A stretch of DNA of 64,000 nt from Thalassolituus alkanivorans (lineage in GTDB: Bacteria > Pseudomonadota > Gammaproteobacteria > Pseudomonadales > Oceanobacteraceae): assembly GCF_020447205.1 (NCBI RefSeq), contig NZ_JAJAEL010000037.1, forward strand, positions 236,731 through 300,730. The letters are read 5' to 3'. Positions within the stretch are counted from its first letter, which is position 1; each line of letters opens with the position of its first letter. Made by a program: the position numbers and the translations under genes. The notes under the pieces were generated by a model. The model ran no database searches. It saw only the letters and a list, made by a program, of their open reading frames with translations, and was not told the DNA's origin. Shown one piece after another: positions 1 through 8,891 of the stretch.

Positions 1-579
1 CAGGCGGCTCTGAATGCTGGCGGCCTGGCTGGTGAGCAGTCCGGCAAAGCCAGCATCGGGGTTGTTGGTGGCAATCAGCAGAATGCTGGCCAGTAACGTG
101 GCAATGGCAATGGGTTCTTGCTTTTCTGCCGCTTCAATCTGACGCGCGAAATGGCGCTGACTCAGGTGAGCCAGTTCGTGTGCCAGAACGGCTGACAGCT
201 CGTCTTCGTCGCGGGTGTGTAACAAAATGCCGAAGTTGATGCCAATAATGCCGCCGGGTACGGCAAAAGCATTTAATTCCGCGCGATCAACAACAACAAA
301 TTCAAATTCGGATTGTTTTACTTCGCTGTGGGGGACCAGGCGGAAAATCAGGTTTTCCAGAAATTCGGTTATCAGCGGGTCATCTAACGTTTTTGCCTGT
401 GCCCGCAGCTGGCGCAGCCAGACCCGTCCGAGATCATGTTCTTCCTGCAGGGATACATAGCTGGAGGCGCTGTCGCCAAGATCCGGCAGATCGGCGGTCG
501 CAGCCTGGGTGGTTGGGATACTAAGGGCGGCATAACTGCTCAGCAGCAACAGCGCCAGACGTGTTAGGCGGAAATTCAA
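1..579 (-). CDS. bepA: BepA-like M48 metalloprotease, C-terminus beyond window edge
   Basis: Periplasmic zinc metalloprotease of the M48 family, which in BepA acts in quality control of outer-membrane protein and LPS-transport assembly. Reading the minus strand from a TTG at 579 gives 193 codons and runs off the window. Residues 1-26 are a signal peptide (basic start, run of Leu, cleavage near TQA-A). The zinc-binding HELAH lies at residues 134-138, after a conserved AFAVPGGIIGIN stretch. The usual TPR half would lie outside the window. An AGGA motif sits about 10 bases before the TTG; no ATG fits the signal peptide, so TTG is preferred. It is divergent from the tusA-like gene. Confidence 0.8.
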   Translation of the reverse strand, partial: MNFRLTRLALLLLSSYAALSIPTTQAATADLPDLGDSASSYVSLQEEHDLGRVWLRQLRAQAKTLDDPLITEFLENLIFRLVPHSEVKQSEFEFVVVDRAELNAFAVPGGIIGINFGILLHTRDEDELSAVLAHELAHLSQRHFARQIEAAEKQEPIAIATLLASILLIATNNPDAGFAGLLTSQAASIQSRL

Positions 580-736
580 GCCCGGATTCCTGAAGTTGAT
601 TTGCGTTAGACCCGCCAGGGTGCAGGAGTTCAGCAGGTCTTATGGATCATTGTCGCTGAACTGCAATTCCCTGTGCAGGCGTTATCAGCAGACATCCGTA
701 TATAATGAGGCTTCAGTTTGGCAAAAGGCGTGCGCT

Positions 737-979
737 GTGTCTAATTCAAACCAATATCATCAGGCTCTTGATGCTTCCGGACTGGAATGCCCATTGCCAT
801 TGTTAAAAACCAAGCTGGCGCTTAAAGCGCTGGCGATCGGTGAAGTGTTGTGGGTGAAGGCAACCGATGCCGGCTCGTGGCGTGATATCCGCAAATATAT
901 TGCAATGACCAATAATGAACTGGTGGCCGCTTCCGATGTCGATGGTTGCTATCAGTTCTGGATTAAAAAAGGAGCCTGA
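737..979 (+). CDS. TusA/YeeD-family sulfur carrier protein
   Basis: Small (80 aa) cytoplasmic sulfur-relay protein of the TusA fold. The family signature ECPLPLLK near the N-terminus carries the cysteine that receives persulfide sulfur from a cysteine desulfurase. The start is taken as GTG 737 because AAAGG lies 8 bases upstream and the homologous region begins there; an upstream in-frame ATG would add a basic non-homologous leader. A TATAAT sequence at 701-706 could be a -10 box, but no good -35 is visible. It is placed between bepA-like and perM as in Pseudomonas PA1005-PA1007 (from memory), where the equivalent protein affects molybdenum-enzyme maturation. That role here is inference. Confidence 0.85.
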   Translation: MSNSNQYHQALDASGLECPLPLLKTKLALKALAIGEVLWVKATDAGSWRDIRKYIAMTNNELVAASDVDGCYQFWIKKGA

Positions 980-983
980 GGGC

Positions 984-2054
984 ATGATTAAGGTATTCCG
1001 GCGCTGGATTGACCGCTATTTTTCCGATGAAGAAGCGCTGCTGTTGCTGTTGCTTATTACGGCGGTGTTGCTGGTTATTATCACGTTAGGCAAGGTACTG
1101 GCACCGTTCCTGACCGCCATTGTACTGGCGTATCTGTTGCAGGGGACAATGAATTACTGCAAGCGCCGGGGGCTTGGTCATCTGGGCGCAACCGTGCTGG
1201 TTTTTATGCTGTTTGTCAGCGTACTGATGCTGTTATTGCTGATTATTCTGCCCGCCACCTGGCAGCAGCTGACACAGTTTTTCTATGAATTGCCGCGTAT
1301 GGCCAGTAAGGGTCAGGAACTTCTGATGCTGCTTCCACAGCAGTATCCGGATCTGGTGTCGGTCGATCAGGTGAAAGTCTGGACCAAACAGATAGGTGAT
1401 GAGCTGGCGTCGGTCGGGCAGTTTGCCGTGAGTTTTTCCATTACCGGGATTACTGGTGTTATGGCGGTGCTGATTTATTGTGTGCTGGTGCCGATTCTGG
1501 TGTTCTTCCTGTTGAAAGACTCCGATCAGATTCTGGCCTGGTGTACGGCATTTTTACCACAGCGCCGGCAACTGCTGAACCGTATCTGGTCTGAAATGGA
1601 CGTACAGATTGCCAACTACATCCGCGGTAAGGTGCTGGAAATTGTCATCGTCGGCGGCGTGACCTATGTGGCCTTTCTGATTCTTGGCGTGAACTATGCG
1701 GCGCTGCTGGCCATTGCGGTGGGGTTGTCGGTGCTGGTGCCTTATATCGGTGCGGCGGTGGTCACCATTCCGATTGCCCTGGTGGGTTATGTGCAGTGGG
1801 GTTGGACCAACGATTTCATCTGGCTGATGGTGGTGTACGGCATCATTCAGGCATTGGATGGCAATGTACTGGTGCCGTTGCTGTTTTCTGAAGTGGTGAA
1901 TCTGCATCCGGTGGCCATTATTGTGGCGGTGCTGGTGTTTGGCGGGCTTTGGGGGTTCTGGGGTGTGTTCTTTGCGATTCCGCTGGCAACCCTGTTTAAA
2001 GCGGTGTTACAGGCCTGGCCCGATAACAGAGTAAGCGATAGTGACTGCGTCTGA
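984..2054 (+). CDS. perM: AI-2E/PerM family membrane transporter
   Basis: Inner-membrane protein of the AI-2E exporter/PerM family, 356 aa. Hydrophobic segments are visible near residues 17-40, 43-63, 70-95, 155-185 and in a cluster from 225 to 345, the usual 7-8 helix pattern with a soluble loop after the third helix. The start is ATG 984, five bases after the tusA-like stop; GGAGCC 971-976 serves as ribosome site and overlaps the end of the previous gene, so the two are probably co-transcribed. Substrate is unknown; members have been linked to autoinducer or Na+/H+ transport. Confidence 0.85.
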   Translation: MIKVFRRWIDRYFSDEEALLLLLLITAVLLVIITLGKVLAPFLTAIVLAYLLQGTMNYCKRRGLGHLGATVLVFMLFVSVLMLLLLIILPATWQQLTQFFYELPRMASKGQELLMLLPQQYPDLVSVDQVKVWTKQIGDELASVGQFAVSFSITGITGVMAVLIYCVLVPILVFFLLKDSDQILAWCTAFLPQRRQLLNRIWSEMDVQIANYIRGKVLEIVIVGGVTYVAFLILGVNYAALLAIAVGLSVLVPYIGAAVVTIPIALVGYVQWGWTNDFIWLMVVYGIIQALDGNVLVPLLFSEVVNLHPVAIIVAVLVFGGLWGFWGVFFAIPLATLFKAVLQAWPDNRVSDSDCV

Positions 2055-2055
2055 C

Positions 2056-2084
2056 TTGTCACCAATCCCTTGCATCAGTAGACT
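2056..2084 (+). promoter_or_regulatory. Candidate sigma-70 promoter for dapA-bamC
   Basis: TTGTCA (2056-2061) and TAGACT (2079-2084) are separated by 17 bases, just after the perM stop and about 55 bases before dapA. This gives dapA its own start in addition to any read-through. Confidence 0.45.
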
Positions 2085-2138
2085 TGCGCCTTTGTTTTTC
2101 TGCGCCCGTTCCGGGCGGATATTTTGGAGTAGAGCTCA

Positions 2139-3014
2139 ATGATTACCGGCAGTATTGTGGCTTTGGTAACCCCTATGCACGCTGATGGCAGTGTGGATTG
2201 GGAAAGTCTGGACGGACTGGTGGAGTTCCACATCAAACAGGGCACCGATGCTATTGTTGCCGTGGGCACCACCGGTGAATCGGCAACTCTGAGCACAGAA
2301 GAGCACTGTGCGGTGATTGAGCGTGTGGTTAAGGTCACCGCCGGTCGTCGTCCGATCATTGCCGGAACCGGCGCTAACTCAACCTCAGAAGCGATTGAGC
2401 TGACCCAGGAAGCAAAAAATCTGGGGGCCGATGCCTGTCTGCTGGTTACTCCGTATTACAACAAGCCTCCGCAGCGTGGCCTGATCAAGCACCACGAGGC
2501 CATTGCTGCTGCCGTGGATATTCCGCAGATTCTGTACAACGTACCAGGCCGTACTGCTTGTGACATGCTGCCGGAAACCATCGCAGCCCTGGCGGATGTT
2601 GAGCAGATTGTGGCCGTTAAAGAAGCAACCGGCGATCTGGAACGTGCGCGTAAAGTCATTGAACTGGTGGGTGACCGTATGGCGGTCTATTCCGGTGATG
2701 ATGCTACGGCTTATGAGCTGATCCTGCTGGGTGGTAAAGGCAATATTTCGGTAACGGCCAACGTGGCACCAGCTTTAATGCATCAGCTGTGTATGCTGGC
2801 GCTGGATGGTCAGGCGGCGGAAGCGAAAGCGCTGAATGAGCGACTGATGAACCTGCACAATGCCATGTTCTGCGAAGCCAACCCGATTCCGGTGAAATGG
2901 GCCTTGCATAAAATGGGGCTGATGGGACGTGGTATCCGTCTGCCGCTGGTCGAGCTGGATGAGCGTTACAAGCCAAAAGTTGAGCTGTCTCTGGCTGCTC
3001 TTGAACTCATTTAA
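2139..3014 (+). CDS. dapA: 4-hydroxy-tetrahydrodipicolinate synthase
   Basis: Condenses pyruvate and aspartate semialdehyde in the first committed step of lysine and diaminopimelate synthesis. The 291-aa TIM barrel has GTTGES at 43-48, Tyr133 in YNVPGRT, and the Schiff-base Lys161 in AVKEATGD, matching the usual length and residues. The ATG is preceded by GGAGTAGAG. bamC follows after 13 bases, the common dapA-bamC arrangement. The bcp and gcvR genes I would expect upstream from Pseudomonas are absent. Confidence 0.98.
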   Translation: MITGSIVALVTPMHADGSVDWESLDGLVEFHIKQGTDAIVAVGTTGESATLSTEEHCAVIERVVKVTAGRRPIIAGTGANSTSEAIELTQEAKNLGADACLLVTPYYNKPPQRGLIKHHEAIAAAVDIPQILYNVPGRTACDMLPETIAALADVEQIVAVKEATGDLERARKVIELVGDRMAVYSGDDATAYELILLGGKGNISVTANVAPALMHQLCMLALDGQAAEAKALNERLMNLHNAMFCEANPIPVKWALHKMGLMGRGIRLPLVELDERYKPKVELSLAALELI

Positions 3015-3027
3015 AGCAGGCGATTGC

Positions 3028-3678
3028 ATGCGTATTTTATTGTTGCCAGCCGTTGTTATGCTGTCCGGTTGCAGCTGGATGTTCGGTGATACCTTCCGCG
3101 ACCGTGCGATGGACTATCTGGATGCAGAAGAGCAGGCGCCAACCCGGACGGAGCAGAACATCCGCCTGGTAACATCTGATGCCTATGCAATCCCGGCCTT
3201 ACCGGTTACTCCGGAAAAACCATCCTCGTTCGAGACACCACAACCGCAGCGTTATATTGCGGAAGACGAAGAGGCTGATAACGTTGCCTCTCTGAGTGAA
3301 TACCGTTCTGAAGCGCTGAATCCGCGTCTGGAAAAAGATGGCGCCGGTACGCTGATCCTGCGTCTTGATGGTGGTTTTGCCAGTGCCTGGGCCTCGGTTA
3401 CGGAGGCTTTGAGTGCCTCTGATCTGAAACTGACCGACCTTAACCGCAGCACCGGTACCTATTATCTGGAAATGACGACCCGCAACGATGCCGAGCAGCT
3501 GAGCTGGTGGGATCGTTTCTGGGGGGGCGACAATGTCGTGACAGAAACCTATCTGCTGAAGATGAACCGCGCCCGCCAGGGAGTGTATTTATCTCTGCTG
3601 ACCGATGCCGACAATCTGGCCGGCGAAGCCTTAACGGCTGATGTGCTGAACGAGATTAAAGCCCAGCTGGAAAAGTGA
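3028..3678 (+). CDS. bamC: Outer membrane assembly lipoprotein BamC
   Basis: Lipoprotein of the beta-barrel assembly machine, 216 aa. The start at 3028 gives a short signal peptide ending in the lipobox LSGC with lipidated Cys15. The helix-grip part is recognisable in the C-terminal half (RLDGGFASAWASVTEAL, then STGTYYLEM), though only one such domain plus part of a second fits, so it is shorter than E. coli BamC. It follows dapA and overlaps the MBL gene by four bases (GTGA), indicating translational coupling. Confidence 0.9.
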   Translation: MRILLLPAVVMLSGCSWMFGDTFRDRAMDYLDAEEQAPTRTEQNIRLVTSDAYAIPALPVTPEKPSSFETPQPQRYIAEDEEADNVASLSEYRSEALNPRLEKDGAGTLILRLDGGFASAWASVTEALSASDLKLTDLNRSTGTYYLEMTTRNDAEQLSWWDRFWGGDNVVTETYLLKMNRARQGVYLSLLTDADNLAGEALTADVLNEIKAQLEK

Positions 3679-4436
3679 GATACGCATCTTTGGGCAGTGG
3701 CAGTCGCGGAAATGCCACCATTGTTTTAGAGAATGACCGCGGAGTGCTGATTGACTGCGGCTTTAACCGCAAAAATATTCTGCTGCGGCTGCAGGAGTCC
3801 GGTGTCGACCCGCGCCAGCTGGATGGTGTGTTTGTTACTCACGAGCATGGTGATCATGCCAAAGGGGTGGCGGCGTTATGTGAAGCTCTGAGCATTCCGT
3901 TTTATGCCTCCTTCGGAACGGCACGCAAAATGGAATGGACGGAACATCCGCTCTGGCGTTGTATCAGCTCTGATCAGGTAACCAGCGTGGGTGGTCTGGC
4001 GGTGTTGCCGGTCGTGGTTCCTCACGATGCGGAAGAGCCTCTGCAGTTTGTACTGGAAAACAGCGCCGAAAAACGCCTCGGTGTTTTGTCGGATCTTGGT
4101 TCGTTAACGCCGCATATTGTGAATGTTTATCAGCGCTGCCATGCCTTACAGGTTGAAGCCAACCACGATCCGCTGATGTTGCAGAATGGTCCTTATCCGC
4201 CCAGCCTGCGTGCCAGAGTGGCTGGCAATTTCGGTCATCTGAGTAATCAGCAGTGTGCTGAGCTGATCAGTCGCGTGCAGTGGGACGGCCTGCAGCATGT
4301 CACGGCGGGTCATATCAGTGAAAAGAATAACGACCGTGCTCTGGTCAGCCAGACACTGTCGCAGGCGCTGCAATGTGCGCCGCATGAAGTATCTTTGCTG
4401 CAACAGGATCAGGTATCCGACTGGCGGCAGCTGTAA
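3675..4436 (+). CDS. YycJ/WalJ-like metallo-beta-lactamase fold hydrolase
   Basis: Cytoplasmic MBL-fold hydrolase, 253 aa. It opens with the family motif LGSGSRGN and has the metal-binding THEHGDH at 55-61; further ligands are the His of VVPHDAEE and the DLG motif (LSDLGSL), then EANHD and GHLSN. Relatives include YycJ/WalJ; the substrate in proteobacteria is not settled, with nuclease or phosphodiesterase activity suspected. The start is the GTG whose last two bases form the bamC stop. It sits in the conserved dapA-bamC-MBL-purC order. Confidence 0.88.
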   Translation: MRYASLGSGSRGNATIVLENDRGVLIDCGFNRKNILLRLQESGVDPRQLDGVFVTHEHGDHAKGVAALCEALSIPFYASFGTARKMEWTEHPLWRCISSDQVTSVGGLAVLPVVVPHDAEEPLQFVLENSAEKRLGVLSDLGSLTPHIVNVYQRCHALQVEANHDPLMLQNGPYPPSLRARVAGNFGHLSNQQCAELISRVQWDGLQHVTAGHISEKNNDRALVSQTLSQALQCAPHEVSLLQQDQVSDWRQL

Positions 4437-4484
4437 CAACCGGTTTTTAAGATCCACCATTTAAGATCATCCTCGGAGAACCCC

Positions 4485-5195
4485 ATGGAAAAGCGTGAAT
4501 TACTCTACTCAGGTAAGGCGAAGTCTGTGTATACCACTGACGATCCGGACTACATGGTGCTGGAGTTCCGCAACGATACTTCCGCTTTCGATGGCAAGAA
4601 AGTCGAGCAGCTGGACCGCAAAGGTATGGTGAACAACAAGTTCAACGCCTACATCATGACTAAGCTGGCTGAAGCCGGCATTCCGACACATTTTGAACGC
4701 CTGCTGTCGGATACCGATGCGCTGGTTAAGCGTCTGGATATGATTCCGCTGGAGTGTGTGGTGCGTAATATCGCCGCAGGTTCTCTGTGCCGTCGTCTGG
4801 GTGTGGAAGAGGGAATCGATCTGGTTCCGCCAACCTTCGAGCTGTTCCTGAAGAATGATGCGCTGGGCGACCCTATGGTCAATGAATACCACGCCCGTTC
4901 TTTTGGTTGGGTGGAAGATCAGCATCTGGCGCGTATGAAAGAACTGACTTTCAAAGTGAACGATGTGCTGAAACAGATTTTCCTTGAAGGTGGTCTGCTG
5001 CTGGTTGATTCCAAGCTGGAATTCGGCCTGTTTAAAGGTGAAGTTGTTCTGGGTGACGAATTCTCACCAGACGGCTGCCGCCTGTGGGATAAGGACTCCC
5101 GTGAGAAACTGGATAAAGACCGTTTCCGTCAGGGATTGGGCGGTGTGGTTGAAGCCTACGAAGAAGTGGGTCGTCGTATCGGCGTGACCTTCTGA
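4485..5195 (+). CDS. purC: SAICAR synthetase
   Basis: Phosphoribosylaminoimidazole-succinocarboxamide synthase: joins aspartate to CAIR with ATP in purine biosynthesis. The 236-aa protein has the full family pattern: [11 protein letters not shown] at the start, [10 protein letters not shown], the [17 protein letters not shown] block, and the [12 protein letters not shown] motif near the end. GGAG lies 9 bases before the ATG. Last gene of the dapA-purC block, 48 bases after the MBL gene. Confidence 0.98.
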   Translation: MEKRELLYSGKAKSVYTTDDPDYMVLEFRNDTSAFDGKKVEQLDRKGMVNNKFNAYIMTKLAEAGIPTHFERLLSDTDALVKRLDMIPLECVVRNIAAGSLCRRLGVEEGIDLVPPTFELFLKNDALGDPMVNEYHARSFGWVEDQHLARMKELTFKVNDVLKQIFLEGGLLLVDSKLEFGLFKGEVVLGDEFSPDGCRLWDKDSREKLDKDRFRQGLGGVVEAYEEVGRRIGVTF

Positions 5196-5230
5196 TTACC
5201 GGCCGGATTGATTTCCGGCTGTCCGTTCTT

Positions 5231-5275
5231 CACCGTCTTCTGGCGGTGGAGAGCGCATTTTCTTTTCGTTTTATT
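5231..5275 (+). terminator. Possible weak terminator after purC
   Basis: CACCG (5231-5235) and CGGTG (5244-5248) can pair around an 8-base loop. A T-rich stretch follows (5258-5276) but is separated by about 9 bases. The stem is short, so this is tentative. Confidence 0.3.
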
Positions 5276-5438
5276 TTCCTCTCTGTGTTTCTTTCCCTGT
5301 TGCATCTCCTCCCTTATTTGTGAAGTATTTCTTGCTGGCTGCGCAAAGAATTGGCATTCGTGCCATTTGCGGGCAAACTAGCTGCACTCGGCCGCACTGA
5401 CGGTTGACTGGATAAATCATAAGAACGGGAATATCTCC

Positions 5439-6191
5439 ATGAAAAAGACTGCAATCGCTGCGTTTCTGCTGGCTATGACACCAGTAGCCGCACAAGCTGA
5501 TTTACTTTTTACCGTCGGTGCCAAAGCCAGCGTCTGGAATGCCGAAGCCGGTGGCCAGATTGATGAGGGCGTTTCTGTTGAAAAAGATGGCCTGAATATC
5601 GATTCTGACAATGGTCAGCAGCTGACCGTATTTTTTGAGCACCCGCTGCCGTTTATTCCGAACCTGAAACTGAAGCAGACCTCACTGGAATTGGAAGGCG
5701 ACGGTAATATTAACGCCCAGTTTGCTGATCAGACCTTCAACGAGAATGTCACCAGTACACTGGATCTGAGCCACTCTGATCTGACTCTGTACTGGGGTCT
5801 GCCATTACCGGTGCCTTTTGTTGATATTAATTTTGGTCTGACCGCCCGTCAGTTTGATGGCGTTGCGGAAGTCAGTGGAAAAACCAGCAGTGTGAACGAA
5901 AGTGTTGATCTCGATTTCGTAATGCCGCTGGTGTACGGTGAAGTGAAAATCGACAGCCCGTTCGGTCTGTACGCTTCTGCCGATATTAACTACATCGGTA
6001 TGGGTGGTAATAAGCTGAGCGATATCAGTTATGGCATCGGTTACGATCTGCCGATTCCTGTTGTCGATATCGGTCTGGAAGCCGGTTACCGCAGCATTAA
6101 TCTGAAAGCCGACAAAGACCTGGCTGACATCGATACCGATTTCGATGTGTCCGGTGCTTACTTCGGTGCGTCTCTGGCACTGGGTTTCTGA
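5439..6191 (+). CDS. TIGR04219-like outer membrane beta-barrel protein
   Basis: A 250-aa exported protein: signal peptide MKKTAIAAFLLAMTPVAAQA with cleavage before DLLF, then alternating beta strands and a C-terminal Phe (SLALGF), the usual end of an outer-membrane barrel. The pairs PLPFIP, LPLPVPFVDINFGL and YDLPIPVVDIGLEAGYR match the TIGR04219 family of unknown function found in marine gammaproteobacteria. It has its own 240-base upstream gap and is followed by a strong bidirectional terminator, so it is a single-gene unit. Confidence 0.8.
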   Translation: MKKTAIAAFLLAMTPVAAQADLLFTVGAKASVWNAEAGGQIDEGVSVEKDGLNIDSDNGQQLTVFFEHPLPFIPNLKLKQTSLELEGDGNINAQFADQTFNENVTSTLDLSHSDLTLYWGLPLPVPFVDINFGLTARQFDGVAEVSGKTSSVNESVDLDFVMPLVYGEVKIDSPFGLYASADINYIGMGGNKLSDISYGIGYDLPIPVVDIGLEAGYRSINLKADKDLADIDTDFDVSGAYFGASLALGF

Positions 6192-6225
6192 TAAGTGCTT
6201 CTGATAAGAGCTGATATGTCAGCAT

Positions 6226-6256
6226 AAAAAAAGCGGCCATTATGGCCGCTTTTTTT
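6226..6256. terminator. Bidirectional Rho-independent terminator
   Basis: Stem AGCGGCCA (6232-6239) / TGGCCGCT (6243-6250) with a 3-base loop, flanked by an A-run on the left and a T-run on the right. It serves the converging barrel gene (+) and lipoprotein gene (-). Confidence 0.92.
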
Positions 6257-6272
6257 ATGGCTTGCCGTCAGA

Positions 6273-7115
6273 CTATTCTTTTTCGCGGATAAACTCCGCC
6301 AGAATTTCGCCTTTTTTATGGCTGGCCACCAGAACGCTGATAACCTCTGCGCGCACAGCATGAGTCGGATGTTTACGGTAATCCGAATCAAGGTAGCAGC
6401 GGTCTTTCAGCAGACAGAAACGCAGGCCTAATTGCAGGCTCAGGGTACGCTCCGAGGTGTAGGGGTAGGCAACTTCCGGCGTCACATCCCAGGACAGGTC
6501 ATCAAATAAACCCGGCTCCCAGCGCCAGAGAGCACTTTGCCTGTTGTTCTGGTTAACCAGTGAATCATAATTTTTAAAATTCAGAACGGCGGCAACCCAG
6601 CGTTGTCCTCGATCGCGCAGAACTTCCTGACCAATGCGGTTAATTTCAGTTTCTTCTTTTAATGCAAATTCCAGTACGGATTTGGCCAGCTGCCCTGGCT
6701 GATACTGGGCTTTTTCATCCGGGAATAACGGGCCATAAACGGCGCTGTTCGGTAAGTTGCGCATACCAACAATGGTAAAGCTCTGTTTGTTCTGACCGTA
6801 GTTGTATTTGGCCGGCTGCAGATCGAATTGTACGTAATAGATTTTATCAGACGACAGGTCGTCTTCCGGGCTGTTGCTGAATAGAGTGTTGATCTGCTGC
6901 TGGCTGAGCTGAGTTTTTTTGCTCCAGGCCGTACGCGCATCAGAGAGACGTTCGCGGGTACGGATTTCGCGCTCCTGTGCTTCTTTTTGTGCGGCGAGGG
7001 CGGCCTGTTCCGCGCGCTGCGCTTCAAGCAGCTGCATACGGCGTAGTTCTTCTTTGGATGGGCCGGAGCAGGCTTGTAGTGTCAGTATGCAGGCCAGAAT
7101 AATCAGCATCCGCAT
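6273..7115 (-). CDS. Uncharacterised lipoprotein with N-terminal coiled coil
   Basis: A 280-aa lipoprotein: signal peptide with lipobox LQAC, lipidated Cys16. Residues 20-62 are charged and rich in Glu, Gln, Ala and Arg, predicting a coiled coil. The rest is a globular region with many aromatic residues (KIYYVQFDLQPAKYNYG; RWVAAVLNFKNYDSL; ERTLSLQLGLRFCLL) and two Cys near the end (FCLLKDRCY), which may pair in the periplasm. I do not recognise the family. It stands alone, convergent with the barrel gene and divergent from a small lipoprotein gene. Confidence 0.75.
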   Translation of the reverse strand: MRMLIILACILTLQACSGPSKEELRRMQLLEAQRAEQAALAAQKEAQEREIRTRERLSDARTAWSKKTQLSQQQINTLFSNSPEDDLSSDKIYYVQFDLQPAKYNYGQNKQSFTIVGMRNLPNSAVYGPLFPDEKAQYQPGQLAKSVLEFALKEETEINRIGQEVLRDRGQRWVAAVLNFKNYDSLVNQNNRQSALWRWEPGLFDDLSWDVTPEVAYPYTSERTLSLQLGLRFCLLKDRCYLDSDYRKHPTHAVRAEVISVLVASHKKGEILAEFIREKE

Positions 7116-7262
7116 GGTGGTATCTCCTTTATTTTTCTCATTTGCGGCGGATTATATCCTGCTTTTATCCCCTTTGTGTGACGGAAAGGATATTCCTTTG
7201 CCGACAGGTTGCAGCCGGTGCGCTGGACACTGCTGCGGTGCTGTGCGAATCTTGGCGAAAAT

Positions 7263-7481
7263 ATGCATTTGGATAATGCTGTGAAGGTTCTGTTCTGTCT
7301 GTTGTTTCTGAGCTTGTTGGGCTGCGGTGAAGGTTTGGGAAATATACCGGATGCCGAACTGCGCCAGCGTCATTATCGTTGCCAGATGGCGACGGGTCTG
7401 TCACAGGCTGAAATTCAGGTCTGCAAAAACATCAAACGGGAATGCGAGCTGCGGGCTAAAAACGGTAATTTTGCCTGCTGA
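7263..7481 (+). CDS. Small Cys-containing lipoprotein
   Basis: A 72-aa protein with signal peptide and lipobox LLGC when started at ATG 7263 (a GTG at 7281 would also keep the signal). The mature part holds four cysteines (YRCQ, VCKN, RECEL, and a C-terminal NFAC), suggesting two disulfides in the periplasm. No function is recognised. Codon use and a coherent lipobox support a real gene despite its size; the ribosome site is weak. Confidence 0.6.
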   Translation: MHLDNAVKVLFCLLFLSLLGCGEGLGNIPDAELRQRHYRCQMATGLSQAEIQVCKNIKRECELRAKNGNFAC

Positions 7482-7599
7482 ATGTGGTGTGATTCTCTGT
7501 TTGCACGGAAAAACTTCGTATTGCTTTTGCTGTCATAGGAATTACTACAGGCTTGTAGTAGTGTACTGGCCTCTTGGATAACTCATGCAAGGAATTTTC

Positions 7600-8292
7600 A
7601 TGAATCTGATTAAATCAGCACCTGCGGTCATTCTGGGTGCTTTGTTGTTGGCCGGTTGCGGTCAGGAGGACTCTGTGAAGTTAGAAAATCATGTTGATCA
7701 GGCGAGCTATGGCGTTGGTCTGAATATTGGTCGTCAGCTGTCTCGTGAAGAAGTCGACATGAATGCTGATGCGATTGCTGCAGGTATCAAAGATGCCCTG
7801 GCAAATGCTGAGCCACGTATCGGTGAAGATGTGATTAAAGCGGCTTTTGATAAAATCCGTGAAGAGCAAACCATGAAGCAGGAAGCACTGAATGACGCCG
7901 CTGCAAAAGCGGGTCAGGATTTCCTGGCTGAAAACGCTAAGCGTGAAGGTGTGACTGTGACTGAATCCGGTCTGCAGTACGAAGTTATGGTTGCTGCGGC
8001 CGATGGTCAGCCAATGCCTGAAGCTTCTGATACTGTTCGTGTGCACTATCACGGTACTCTGATTGATGGCACTGTATTTGACAGTTCTGTTGAGCGTGGC
8101 GAGCCTGCACAGTTCCCGGTTACCGGTGTTATCCGTGGTTGGGTTGAAGCGCTGCAGATGATGAAAGTCGGTGACAAGTGGAAGCTGTTTATTCCTGCTG
8201 AGCTGGCTTACGGTGCGCGTAGCCCAAGCCCGCGTATTCCTGCAAACTCCGCTCTGGTGTTTGAGGTTGAGCTGCTGGATATCGTTAAATAA
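7600..8292 (+). CDS. FKBP-type peptidyl-prolyl isomerase lipoprotein (FkpA/Mip-like)
   Basis: Isomerises X-Pro bonds of exported proteins; anchored by lipid. The 230-aa protein has a lipobox LLAGC, an N-terminal helical dimerisation region (about residues 25-115, starting SYGVGLNIGRQL as in FkpA), and an FKBP domain with VHYHGTLIDGTVFDSS, the GWVEALQMMKVG loop, FIPAELAYG and a final VFEVELLDI strand. Start 7600 is preferred over 7585 because AAGGA lies 6 bases before it. It is followed by a good terminator. Confidence 0.93.
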   Translation: MNLIKSAPAVILGALLLAGCGQEDSVKLENHVDQASYGVGLNIGRQLSREEVDMNADAIAAGIKDALANAEPRIGEDVIKAAFDKIREEQTMKQEALNDAAAKAGQDFLAENAKREGVTVTESGLQYEVMVAAADGQPMPEASDTVRVHYHGTLIDGTVFDSSVERGEPAQFPVTGVIRGWVEALQMMKVGDKWKLFIPAELAYGARSPSPRIPANSALVFEVELLDIVK

Positions 8293-8307
8293 TTAACGCC
8301 AGTTGCA

Positions 8308-8342
8308 AGGTGCGGTGTATGCCGCACCTGCTCTTTCTGCTG
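8308..8342 (+). terminator. Rho-independent terminator after FKBP gene
   Basis: Perfect 8-bp stem AGGTGCGG (8308-8315) / CCGCACCT (8322-8329), 6-base loop, followed by a pyrimidine-rich, T-containing stretch. Confidence 0.7.
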
Positions 8343-8393
8343 TTTTCTGCTTGTCTCTTTTCTTATCTTCTTGATTTTTTGTTGTCTGTCGCA

Positions 8394-8621
8394 CTAATCG
8401 GTGTGCTTAGTGGCCGGTTGGCCCTGTCTCAGATAATTGCCCATATCGGCCAGTGTACGGCGCAAACTGTTTAGCTGATTTTCGTTTATAGCGATGGTGG
8501 ATGCGCATTTCCGGCAATCGAGCATTTTATGCTGAAGTAACTCGGCAGCACGTTTGGCATTAATGGTATTGCAGGCAGGGCAGGTAACAGGATATTGAGC
8601 TGATTGAGCAACGGAATTCAC
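8394..8621 (-). CDS. Small two-CxxC zinc-ribbon protein
   Basis: A 75-aa soluble protein with two CxxC knuckles, CPAC and CRKC, spaced 20 residues apart, the pattern of a zinc ribbon. The second half is a polar helix (NQLNSLRRTLADMGNYL). Family not recognised; such proteins often bind nucleic acid or a protein partner, but nothing here shows which. It lies downstream of and on the same strand as the tRNA pair. Confidence 0.6.
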   Translation of the reverse strand: MNSVAQSAQYPVTCPACNTINAKRAAELLQHKMLDCRKCASTIAINENQLNSLRRTLADMGNYLRQGQPATKHTD

Positions 8622-8709
8622 AGCAGTTCCCGCAAGTTAACATAATTGATGTCACAAGCTAGTGGAAAAGTATGAAGAATAAAAGAAAGGAATGTTAAGA
8701 GTGTAAAAT

Positions 8710-8786
8710 TGGTCGGGGTAGAGAGATTCGAACTCCCGACATCCTGCTCCCAAAGCAGGCGCGCTACCAGACTGCGCTATACCCCG
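8710..8786 (-). tRNA. tRNA-Pro (UGG)
   Basis: 77 bases including an encoded CCA. The acceptor arm CGGGGTA pairs with TACCCCG, the T-loop TTCGAAT is intact, and the anticodon stem CCTGC/GCAGG encloses the loop TTTGGGA with anticodon TGG. Second gene of the tRNA pair. Confidence 0.97.
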
Positions 8787-8795
8787 AATGCTGTT

Positions 8796-8871
8796 TGGCT
8801 CCCCGAGTTGGACTTGAACCAACGACCAATAGATTAACAGTCTACTGCTCTACCGACTGAGCTATCGGGGA
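8796..8871 (-). tRNA. tRNA-Asn (GUU)
   Basis: 76 bases including CCA. The acceptor arm TCCCCGA pairs with TCGGGGA, the T-loop TTCAAGT is present, and the anticodon loop CTGTTAA gives GTT. First gene after the promoter; 9 bases separate it from tRNA-Pro. Confidence 0.97.
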
Positions 8872-8891
8872 ACTTCGTAACAGCGAGGCGT

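Noticed and set aside
5195-5223. CCGG-rich imperfect hairpin after purC
   Set aside because: Short broken stem and no T-run; not called as a terminator.
7512-7537. Possible sigma-E promoter before the FKBP gene (AACTT-16-TCATA)
   Set aside because: The -35 lacks the full GGAACTT and the -10 is off consensus; chance match likely.
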